Source: Endomicrobium sp. (GTDB taxonomy: Bacteria > Elusimicrobiota > Endomicrobiia > Endomicrobiales > Endomicrobiaceae). From it: 10,507 bases of DNA. Of the stretch, positions 1-6,595 are shown one piece after another. Made by a program: the position numbers and the translations under genes. The notes under the pieces were generated by a model that was not told the origin of the DNA, did not search any database, and saw only the letters and a program-made list of their open reading frames with translations. Location: the NCBI GenBank assembly GCA_031278405.1, contig JAITKL010000028.1:1-10507 (forward strand), read 5' to 3'. The first letter of the stretch is position 1, and every line of letters begins with the position of its first letter.

Positions 1-543
1 TTTTTTAAGATATGAATTTATGAATTTTTAAATAAACATTATAGATTTTACATAGTTTTTTTGTTTCGTTAATTCGTTAAAAAGTATCTTTGCCACGTTT
101 ATAGCTAAGTCTGGAATTTCTCTAAGCCATTATGTTAACGTTGCTAATTCCTGCATTGTACGTCGCTAAAGTCAATATTAGATTATTATTTGTAATAATC
201 TACCTTAGGTAATATGTGCTCCAAACATTATATTTTATATTATTTTAGGATCTTTTAGCTTGTCCGACTAATAGCCGGGGATATGCTTAGCTGTACAGCT
301 AATCTCTCACGCCATTTTAGGCATAACCTGCATTAACCCTACAGCGACTTTATTAGAAACTGCTTCTGGGTTTAAGTTAAACTCTCTCTTTATAACTGAC
401 CTAACAAGCAGGACCTTCATCCTAAATTTGTTTGAGTATTTGTTTATATATCGTAATAGTATTTTTTATTCAGTAATCCTAATTTACCAGAAAAAATATT
501 GCTAGAATCAAATCAGCACAGACAAAATTATAAACTTGTTCAT
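1..543 (-). pseudogene. Decayed lytic murein transglycosylase (SLT family)
   Basis: The reading frame starts with ATG at 543, overlapping the miaB stop as ATGA, so it was once translationally coupled to miaB. The first residues (MNKFIILSVLI) look like a signal peptide or anchor, but a TGA follows at 510-508. The same frame resumes as INKYSNKF, then VLLVRSVIKRE, NPEAVSN and VGLMQVMP (about 453-313). This is the SLT transglycosylase core, with its catalytic Glu at 384-382. More stops occur at 309-307 (TGA), 270-268 (TAG) and 237-235 (TAA). After a frameshift the late SLT motif TLATYNAGISNVN is readable near 172-134, then WLREIPDLA and KNYVKSIMF toward the left edge. Living relatives cleave peptidoglycan glycan strands in the periplasm. 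The many separate lesions make it clearly non-functional; the family call is strong, the exact paralogue unknown. The end may lie at or just beyond base 1. Confidence 0.85.
181..200. repeat. Perfect 8-bp inverted repeat (small hairpin)
   Basis: Arms GATTATTA (181-188) and TAATAATC (193-200) flank a four-base loop TTTG. The stem is AT-rich, has no T-tract typical of an intrinsic terminator, and lies inside the transglycosylase relic. It may be a chance product of AT-rich drift. Confidence 0.35.
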
Positions 544-1796
544 ATAATATTGCCAAATAAAGAATTTATTTTAGCTTCTTTTATAATGACATTTAAATGT
601 CTGCCTAAATCTTTTTCGCTGCTGCCTTTTACAAAAACCTTGCGCCCACCTCTTGTTCTTGCTTCTATAACACCGTTTTCTATTTTCTCGGCTAGAACCT
701 GTTGAACGCTTCCAATCATTGAATCAACTATTTCAATAGAAATTTTATTAGATTCTTCAAGTATAAGCTTATGCCGTCTTTTTTTTTCTTCCAAAGGAAC
801 ATTGTCAGACATATTTGCAGCTTTTGTATTGGGACGAGGAGAATATCTAAAAACATATAATCCACCAAATCTTATTTCCTTAACAGCTTTAAAAGTTTCT
901 TCAAAATCTTCTTTTGTTTCTCCCGGAAAACCCACTATGATATCAGTTGTTATGCTTATATCGGATACTGCCATTCTTAATTTTTTGACTAAGTCAATGT
1001 AATATTCGTAACTATATTTTCTGTTCATAGCCTTAAGAATCTTATTTGAAGCAGACTGCATTGGCAAATGAATATGAGGACAAACTTTAGACCCTGTTAC
1101 CATCATTTCTATAAGTTCGTCATTTAAATCTTTTGGATGGTTAGTCATAAATCTTATACGCTCAAGACCGTTGATAGTCGCAAGATTTTCTACCAGTGAA
1201 GTAAAATTAAAGTCTTTGTATCTATAAGAATTTACGTTCTGCCCTAAAAGCATTATTTCCTTAGCACCGTTTTTTACTAACAAAGAACTTTCTTCTAGTA
1301 TATCTAAAGCATTAAGACTTATTTCTCTGCCTCTAACAAACGGCACAATACAAAAAGAACAGTAATTATCGCAACCCCGCATAATTGTCACATATCTCAC
1401 AATATTGGAAGAATTTTCAATTTTATTAAAAGAAGAATCATACAAATTGCATAAATCTGCAATTTTTAAGGCTGCATTATCTATATCCTTACTTCCTACT
1501 ATTAAATCAACACTTTTAAACCGTCGTTTAATTTTAGAACCTATTCTTTCAGCCATGCAACCTATAACAACTATCTTAGTGTTTGGGTTGTCTTGTTTAA
1601 ACTCTTCCGCTCTTCCTAAAAAAGAAAACGCTTTCTGCTCAGACTGCGCTCTAACAGAACATGTGTTGAGTACTAGTATATTTGCTTCCTGCAAAGTATT
1701 TACTTTTGAAGCTCCGTAACTTGAAAGCATGAGTCCTAGTTTATCAGACTCGCAGATATTCATCTGACAACCGATTGTTTCAATAAAATAATTCAA
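540..1796 (-). CDS. miaB: tRNA-2-methylthio-N6-dimethylallyladenosine synthase MiaB
   Basis: MiaB is a radical-SAM methylthiotransferase that adds the 2-methylthio group to i6A37 in tRNAs reading UNN codons; MiaA makes the i6A substrate. Counting from the TTG at 1796 (418 residues, normal size), the N-terminal MTTase domain carries its three cluster cysteines at about C10 (TIGCQMN), C46 (NTCSVR) and C80 (GCMAER). The radical-SAM motif CDNYCSFC supplies C142, C146 and C149. HPKDL, HLPMQS and GFPGETKEDF follow, and a C-terminal TRAM domain begins near residue 350. I chose TTG 1796 because AGGA sits six bases upstream and the family starts just before the ETxGCQMN motif. An upstream in-frame TTG at 1838 would add 14 hydrophobic residues and coincides with a TATAAT box. 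exbD lies upstream; the decayed transglycosylase overlaps the stop. All catalytic residues are present, so it looks functional. Confidence 0.96.
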   Translation of the reverse strand: MNYFIETIGCQMNICESDKLGLMLSSYGASKVNTLQEANILVLNTCSVRAQSEQKAFSFLGRAEEFKQDNPNTKIVVIGCMAERIGSKIKRRFKSVDLIVGSKDIDNAALKIADLCNLYDSSFNKIENSSNIVRYVTIMRGCDNYCSFCIVPFVRGREISLNALDILEESSLLVKNGAKEIMLLGQNVNSYRYKDFNFTSLVENLATINGLERIRFMTNHPKDLNDELIEMMVTGSKVCPHIHLPMQSASNKILKAMNRKYSYEYYIDLVKKLRMAVSDISITTDIIVGFPGETKEDFEETFKAVKEIRFGGLYVFRYSPRPNTKAANMSDNVPLEEKKRRHKLILEESNKISIEIVDSMIGSVQQVLAEKIENGVIEARTRGGRKVFVKGSSEKDLGRHLNVIIKEAKINSLFGNII

Positions 1797-1829
1797 AAAT
1801 TTTCCTAACCCTATGATTACGATTATTAT

Positions 1830-1835
1830 ATTATA
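1830..1835 (-). promoter_or_regulatory. Possible -10 box of a miaB promoter
   Basis: TATAAT, a perfect sigma-70 -10 hexamer, lies on the minus strand about 34 bases before the preferred TTG start. Transcription would then begin near 1822 and give a short leader containing the AGGA site. No good -35 hexamer is visible at the right spacing, and such boxes arise often by chance in AT-rich DNA, so this is weak. It fits the roughly 120-base gap between exbD and miaB. Confidence 0.3.
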
Positions 1836-1916
1836 CAAAATTACGTCAGATTGTTTATACTTTTAAAAGTTATGGCGTAAATAATCTAGTTTGATTTGCA
1901 AGTAAGTTATTTAGTC

Positions 1917-2315
1917 TCACGCAACCGCAAGAGCAAATTTTGTTACCCCAGCTTTTTTCGCTTTATCCACAAACTGCATTACATGATCATAATCTACTTT
2001 TACATCCCCTTTTACTATAATTGATTTAGTCGGGTCATCTACAAGTAATTCCTTTATAACTCTTTCTACATCCTGTAAGTCTATCACTTTACCATCTATA
2101 GCTACTCTTCCGTCTTGCGATATTAAAGTTTCTATACTTGTTGGCATATTCCCACTATCTGCTGACTCTATTTTTGGCAAATTAACTTGTATTTCTGGTC
2201 GCATTAATGCAGGCGTTGCTAGCATAAAAATAATCAAAAGAACCAAAATAACGTCAGTAAATGGAGCTATGTTTATCTCTGATTTTATCGTGCTTTTGTT
2301 TGTTCTTGTTTTCAT
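1917..2315 (-). CDS. exbD: ExbD/TolR-family proton-channel subunit
   Basis: This 132-residue protein has the ExbD/TolR layout: a short cytoplasmic N-terminus, one membrane helix (about 20-38) and a periplasmic domain (about 60-132). The helix begins NIAPFTDVILVLLIIFM. Its Asp21 matches the single essential membrane aspartate of the family (ExbD Asp25, TolR Asp23), which carries protons. With ExbB it forms an inner-membrane motor that couples the proton gradient to TonB- or TolA-type proteins. Its ATG overlaps the exbB stop as ATGA, so the two are translationally coupled. ExbD and TolR are hard to separate by sequence; the tonB relic just upstream of exbB favours ExbD. Length and key residue are intact. 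Confidence 0.9.
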   Translation of the reverse strand: MKTRTNKSTIKSEINIAPFTDVILVLLIIFMLATPALMRPEIQVNLPKIESADSGNMPTSIETLISQDGRVAIDGKVIDLQDVERVIKELLVDDPTKSIIVKGDVKVDYDHVMQFVDKAKKAGVTKFALAVA

Positions 2316-2956
2316 CTACTTCTTTCCCTTGTGTAAATATTTAAATTAAACTTATTTTCTATTGCTGATGAGCAATACTCCATACCAACTATAAATTTAT
2401 CTATTTTCTTTACAAAAAAATTGTACGCTGTTGACGCAGGTATTGCAACAAACAATCCTGTCGCTGTCGCGATTAAAGCTTCCGAAACACCTCCTATAAC
2501 AACGGTAATTCCTCCTGCTCCCATAGCAGACATATCATGAAACGCTGATATAATACCCAATACTGTTCCAAACAGTCCTATATACACCGCTATATTCCCC
2601 ACTGTCCCCAATATTGTTATATATTTTTCTAATTCCACGGTTTGAATCATTATTTCTCTGTCCATAAATTCACCTAAATTTTCGCCAGATTTAAAAGCAA
2701 TTATTCCAGTTTTTGAAACAGCTGCCATCGGCGTATTGAGAGAGTCACAATATTCTATAGCTTTTTCCAAGCTATCATTTTCTATCTTTTCAAAAAGAAC
2801 AGATATAAAATCTGCCCTCTTAACTTTAGACTTTTGCCAAAATTCAACAAATTTATAACAAATTACGGTAAGAGACAATATTGAGAGCCCTAGTAAAACA
2901 TATAAAACCCAGCCTCCCATATTTAATATTTCAGTTAAACTTTTTCCTTCAAACAC
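2312..2956 (-). CDS. exbB: ExbB/TolQ/MotA-family proton-channel subunit
   Basis: This 214-residue inner-membrane protein belongs to the MotA/TolQ/ExbB family. Three membrane helices are visible, at about 14-36, 115-140 and 155-183, with the usual cytoplasmic loop between the first and second. The hallmark third-helix stretch GVSEALIATATGLFVAIPA is intact; Glu159 in GVSEAL matches the conserved family glutamate. Five copies assemble around an ExbD dimer as the stator powering TonB-dependent import, or as TolQ in envelope constriction. The start is GTG at 2956 with AAGGAG well placed upstream. It overlaps exbD by four bases. The tonB relic ends about 90 bases upstream, so tonB-exbB-exbD was probably one operon. 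It appears functional although its neighbouring partner is dead. Confidence 0.93.
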   Translation of the reverse strand: MFEGKSLTEILNMGGWVLYVLLGLSILSLTVICYKFVEFWQKSKVKRADFISVLFEKIENDSLEKAIEYCDSLNTPMAAVSKTGIIAFKSGENLGEFMDREIMIQTVELEKYITILGTVGNIAVYIGLFGTVLGIISAFHDMSAMGAGGITVVIGGVSEALIATATGLFVAIPASTAYNFFVKKIDKFIVGMEYCSSAIENKFNLNIYTRERSR

Positions 2957-3046
2957 TTTATATTCTCCTTTTTTGTTCTCTTTTACATTACAATTCTTTG
3001 ATATACTTTACCTTTTTGAAATACAAAAATAAATACTTATATAGCT

Positions 3047-3556
3047 TTATTTAATTGTATTTACTCCATTCTCGTCAAAACTTGCATTCTCTGAAGATTT
3101 TTTTACGCTGGAAACTGACCCAGCTCTTCTCTATGTATTCTAAAGAATACTTTGACTCTGTAAGTTATTCCATTTATCATGTCTTCATGCATAGACTATT
3201 TTTCTGTATGTTTTTCATATTGAGAAAATTTAAAAATCTCAGCATCAATTTTTTAAATCCTCAGATTGTATGGCATCATCATTATCATCAGTAATTTTTA
3301 TATTATTCTTTTTATCAGAAACAATCTTCTTTTTCCCGCTTTTAAGTTTGCTTTTTCGGTAAGTTCTGTTTTACAAACTCAGGTTCTGGTAAAGGAGTTA
3401 AGGAATCAAATGATACTTCCATCAACTCAAGCAACTTTTTATTTTTATTTCCTTAATGATAAAAATAAAGAAAAAATTAGTATTTAGTATATGGATTAAC
3501 ACAGATACTAAAATATATGGAAATACATTTAGTCATTATTTTTTATTCCTAATCAT
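3047..3556 (-). pseudogene. tonB: Decayed TonB-family energy transducer
   Basis: The relic begins at ATG 3556 (MIRNKK), meets two stops, then reads LNVFPYILVSVLIHIL. SVLIH (3505-3491) reproduces the SxxxH pattern of the TonB membrane helix, whose Ser and His contact ExbB/ExbD. A proline-rich linker start, LTPLPEPEF, lies at 3401-3375 in a different frame. A Lys/Asp-rich spacer follows (near DDNDD), then ITYRVKVFFRI. After a further frameshift GSVSSVKKSSENASFDENG and VNTIK end at a TAA (3049-3047). This matches the TonB/TolA C-terminal domain, which reads roughly G-V-(x)n-KSSG-(x)n-LDEAA-(x)n-IKKW. Order, spacing and about 170-codon length fit a complete TonB broken by at least three frameshifts and several stops. 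It would have carried ExbBD energy to outer-membrane receptors. The symbol marks the relic's family; no functional protein is expected. Confidence 0.8.
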
Positions 3557-3639
3557 AGCGCTATTAACTTAAAAATTTTTAGCTTCCAGAAGTACTTATT
3601 AACTTTTATTTAATTTCTACTTCTAAATATATAACACTT

Positions 3640-4045
3640 GACCTTCTGTCTCTGCTTTTAATTCTCAGTCTCTTTTTTTGAGCTTTTTTGCTTCCTTTTT
3701 GGCTCTCTCAATTTCTTCTTTTAATTTTCTAGATTTTTTACTTCTCTTTGTTTCTTACTTGCGTCTTCTATCTCTCTCTTTGTCTTTTTAATTTCTATCT
3801 TTGCTTGTTCAACTTCTGCCTCCTTCTTGCCATTGTTTCCACCAATTCTATTTCCGTTCTTGCTACTTCTTCTCGTTCTCTCTTTTCTAGTGTCACTCTT
3901 TATGCCTCTATGCTTGTGCCTTCTATACTGAACCTCCGAGTTCATTTATAAATTGTGATAAATTCTTTAAATTCTTTTCTTTCTTAGAAGATGAAGTAGG
4001 CAAATCTTCAGCTATTATTAGAACAAAAAATTAATTATTGATATT
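3640..4045 (-). pseudogene. Decayed secreted coiled-coil protein, family unknown
   Basis: The upstream part reads FFVLIIAEDLP, the end of a likely signal peptide, followed by TSSSKKEKNLKNLSQF and INELGGSV (about 4030-3930). Frameshifts follow. From about 3820 to 3733 one frame gives EAEVEQAKIEIKKTKREIED and ASKKQREVK, then after another shift KEEIERAKKEAKKLKKRD to a stop near 3670. Charged heptad-like Glu/Lys/Ile/Val spacing indicates a long coiled coil. The longest uninterrupted frame here (3721-3945) mixes the real coiled-coil frame with out-of-frame, Arg-rich residues, so it is not a gene by itself. It lies between the tonB and autotransporter relics. Periplasmic coiled-coil proteins such as OmpH/Skp share this architecture, but I see no specific match. 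Confidence 0.5.
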
Positions 4046-4105
4046 ATGTTTGTTAAGTTGTTTTTCAGTTTAATTGATCTTCTGCAAAATTAGGGTTAGA
4101 GTTCC

Positions 4106-4990
4106 AATATTATAACTTAAGACTATATTAACTCGACTTGTATCCTATATGGTAGTTCGTATTCATAAACATTTCTATTCTATCCGTTATATTACACAAC
4201 TTACTACTACTCCCAATACTTACCGTCCTGTTTCGTTCCCTACTACTTCAAAATTTTCATTACTACCGTTAAATCTTGATTTTATTGTCGGAACTTCCCC
4301 GCTCAACAAGTATTTATACTCCCCGTCCCATCTCTTTTATCTTGTCATATTTTGTTTACTCTCACTTCCATTCCTATATATGGTCTAACTGTTCTATTCT
4401 TCTTAGCTCTTAACTTTATCGCTCCCACTAAATTACATTCTAACTCTATTCCTTTAAATTTCCCTTCTATCTTATTCACTTCCTCCGCTTCCTCAAATTA
4501 CCCCATCTTAATACGCTTCAAATCTTATTATATATCTTTTTGTATCATATTCCGCTTTTTACTAACTTTCCTTCGTTGTTTTTTTCTTGCTTTACATTGT
4601 TCCAAATCCGCCCCCAACAATATAAATTTATAATTTTCTTTTATAATCCTTGTTATATTCCTATCTATACAGTTTCCTTATTCTTTTCATCTTCTTTGTT
4701 TTCTACATAATTCCATTCTGTTTTTCCCACACTTCTGGGTTTTTATTATATTCTCTTTCTTCCATCCTTTTATCTATCGATTCTTCCTTCATCTCTTACC
4801 CCATTTCTTATTGTATATTTGCCAAAAAACTCTCGTTTCTCTTAACACTTTCTTCGCTGCTTCTTGATTATATATGCTCAACAAATCTATCTTTTTTATA
4901 TCTTATCCATCTCTTCTTTACTTGTTTTTGATATATTATCATAAGATATTGCTACTGACTTTTGATTCCTTGTTAAATCTTTCATATTTC
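4106..4990 (-). pseudogene. Decayed autotransporter, C-terminal outer-membrane beta-barrel
   Basis: Successive barrel-like strands are readable in shifting frames: IYIVGGGFGT (near 4627), KAEYDTKRYIIRFEAY (4558-4511), EGKFKGIELECNLVGAIKLR ending RPYIGMEVRV (within 4497-4348), then WDGEYKYLLSGEVPTIKSRF (from 4330). Next come TVSIGSSSKLCNITDRIEMF and MNTNYHIGYKSS (4226-4131), and a final strand NIVLSYNI (4129-4106). Alternating polar/apolar residues, a -VRPYIG- strand, a penultimate -TDRIEMFMNTNYHIGYK- strand and a last -NIGLxYxF-type strand are typical of the type V autotransporter translocator domain. The last strand should stop after an aromatic residue, but that stop is gone. Many stops and frameshifts break the gene. 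Upstream (about 4990-4800) lies DNISKTSKEEMDKIKKIDLL, possibly the linker before the barrel. In life it would expose a passenger domain at the surface. The barrel call is by pattern, not by alignment. Confidence 0.6.
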
Positions 4991-5680
4991 TAAACTTCGT
5001 TTCTATTCCTATCCCTCGGAATACAAATATACAAATCTTTATTTGGGTCTATTACGAAATCTGATAATACAGTCCCTCTACTTTTTGTAAAATAGTTAGA
5101 TACTATATTCATCTTTACATCTATGCATGAATTCCATTCTGTCAAAATATCCCTCCATAGGCCCATAACCTGCTTCGGTATCTATTCGTTCTCATGTATA
5201 ATCATTTCTATCGTAGTCTCAAACACAGAAGCAGTAGGATAAAGTTGTTTTCCAAACAAAACTTGTGTGTTCAGAAAAGGACAATATAATAAAAGTATAA
5301 ATATAAACCTTTCAGTATCAGTATCATCGATGTATTTATTATCAGTAGGATAAGATATTTATTTATTAACTTTTGTTTTAATGTGTCCACACTTGACGTT
5401 CCTGCTTTTAAAGTTCTTATAACTTTTACAACAAAATTCTAAAATTTTTAATATTCTTAAGAGTTTTTACATAAACACCGGAAGCATATTGCCAGGCGAC
5501 TAATGCAGTAGGAAGTAGACTCATCATCTTTAGTCGCTTTCATTCTGTACTCATTTTCTTTTAATAAATACATCTCATCTTTTTTTATTACTTTATTTTT
5601 TAACTACATTCTTATTTTAATATAACCTCGGTTAATTGTAGTTATATTTTGTAAAATTTCATTTTCGCTAAGTTTATCAT
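4939..5680 (-). pseudogene. Decayed reading frames, family not recognised
   Basis: The clearest frame runs 5355-4939, about 139 codons with two stops (5184-5182, 4992-4990). It reads protein-like: YPTDNKYIDDTDTERFIF, CPFLNTQVLFGKQLYPTASV, MGLWRDILTEWNSC, SDFVIDPNKDLYICIPRDRN. Upstream in other frames are TSSVDTLKQKLINKYL (about 5395-5350), SLLPTALVAWQYASGVYVKT (about 5520-5461) and, with one stop, KLSENEILQNITTINRGYIK to YLLKENEYRMKATKDDE (about 5680-5520). Broken coding on the minus strand is convincing; the family is not. It could be the passenger of the autotransporter relic just downstream, or one or two separate genes between it and serA. I see no repeats typical of an autotransporter passenger, so I leave it unnamed. 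Confidence 0.5.
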
Positions 5681-5689
5681 TTGGGTTTC

Positions 5690-6560
5690 ATCAGCAAAAA
5701 GCTATTATTTAAGCATTCTAACTTCGCATAAAACTGTAACAGCAATGATAACTCTCTTTTGTCTATAACTTCATTTATCCTAAAATGCCAATCTTAACAA
5801 TCTACTTTACTTTGTTTGCCTACAATCTCTTTTTCCAAAAAAAGTCTCAGACTAATCGGATGTACCTTTAAATTTTAAAGATTGTTGAAAAATCGTACGT
5901 GGTACGTATTAAGTTATCTCTGGTGATAAAGGTGTCAAAACTATTTGTGAGAAAATGGATATCATGTTCCACTTTTTATAACCTTTTTGCACACCAACGC
6001 CTATCCTTGCCAATAAATGCTAATATATTCCACTATAGTCAATAAAAGTTGTAGAATTTTTTGAATGAGAGATAAAAATTGCTACTAATACTAAGCTCTG
6101 TGAAAGGCTTTAAAGAGATTTTAATGGAGCTTTTTTGGAAATTCTATATATCGGCGTTAATTGTCGTACATGTAAAATTCGCTTTAGCAATTATCTGACG
6201 CGTTTTCACCTAACTAAAATATGAATTTAAGAAAAGCGAGAAGATGTTAAAGTTTTATGAAAAGATTGTAGTTTTCAGAAACATGCCTGGCAAGAGAAAG
6301 TATAAGACCTATCGTATGCTCAGCTGCAGATATTGTCAACACCTATGCCTGTTTGTGTCGATAAATTTCAGTTTTCCTGCAACGTCATAATATCTGAAGT
6401 AACTTTTTTTCTGAACGGATAAGAAGTCCGTTGCAGTTTTTTATAAGTTCTTTTAATTCTTCTTGAAAAGGTTTGTTGCATATCTACTATGAATTCTTTA
6501 TTTGAAAGCAATACACCAAAGCCCTTCGGTATTATCGTAGCTCATGAAATCTTGTTACAT
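5690..6560 (-). pseudogene. serA: Decayed D-3-phosphoglycerate dehydrogenase
   Basis: SerA oxidises 3-phosphoglycerate in the first step of serine synthesis. The remains start near ATG 6560, followed at once by TAA. Readable pieces are FGVLLSNKEFIVDMQQTF, EELKELIKNCNGLLIRSEKK, VTSDIMTL and AGKLKF, then TGIGVDNI (6352-6329). This joins directly, out of frame, to AAEHTIGLILSLARHVSE (6327-6274): the roughly 22 residues normally between these motifs are deleted. The nucleotide-binding core that should follow is missing. Weaker pieces resembling the C-terminal half come next: LGENASQIIAKANF (about 6213-6156), TFFGKRDCR (5845-5819, like the family GTLFGK-x-x-R motif), RINEV (5781-5767) and VIIAVTV (5752-5732, an ACT-like strand). 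The N-terminal assignment is firm, the C-terminal one moderate. The distance to the intact aminotransferase, about 35 bases, indicates a former operon. Confidence 0.8.
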
Positions 6561-6595
6561 GTTCTTTTTGCAGAGAGTTTCAAATATCGAATATA

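Noticed and set aside
1405..1719. Plus-strand open frame of 104 codons
   Set aside because: It is fully antisense to the conserved miaB coding region.
3272..3290. CATCATCATTATCATCA triplet repeat as a microsatellite
   Set aside because: On the minus strand it encodes the Asp-rich spacer of the tonB relic, so it is ordinary low-complexity coding sequence.
3721..3945. Uninterrupted minus-strand frame of 74 codons as a small Arg/Lys-rich protein
   Set aside because: The first half is out of frame relative to the protein-like reading (INELGGSV ...), while the second half is the coiled-coil frame. It is a chance opening across a frameshift in a relic.
4149..4931. Open plus-strand frames at 4149-4388, 4352-4633 and 4650-4931 that look like membrane proteins
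   Set aside because: They are antisense readings of a purine-rich decayed minus-strand gene; pyrimidine-rich DNA gives Leu/Phe/Ser/Ile-rich translations automatically. No ribosome-binding site or family motif is visible.
5232..5353. Direct repeat CAGTAGGATAA at 5232-5242 and 5343-5353
   Set aside because: Eleven bases, only two copies, inside decayed coding DNA where both encode a similar YPT motif; not enough to call a repeat element or attachment site.
5894..5906. CGTACGTGGTACG motif resembling an operator
   Set aside because: A short near-palindrome within the serA relic with no promoter or gene start beside it; chance is sufficient.
2957..6595. Insertion sequence, prophage or toxin-antitoxin as the source of the non-coding stretch
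   Set aside because: No transposase, integrase, terminal inverted repeats or target duplications could be seen; the readable remains are mostly chromosomal metabolic and envelope genes.
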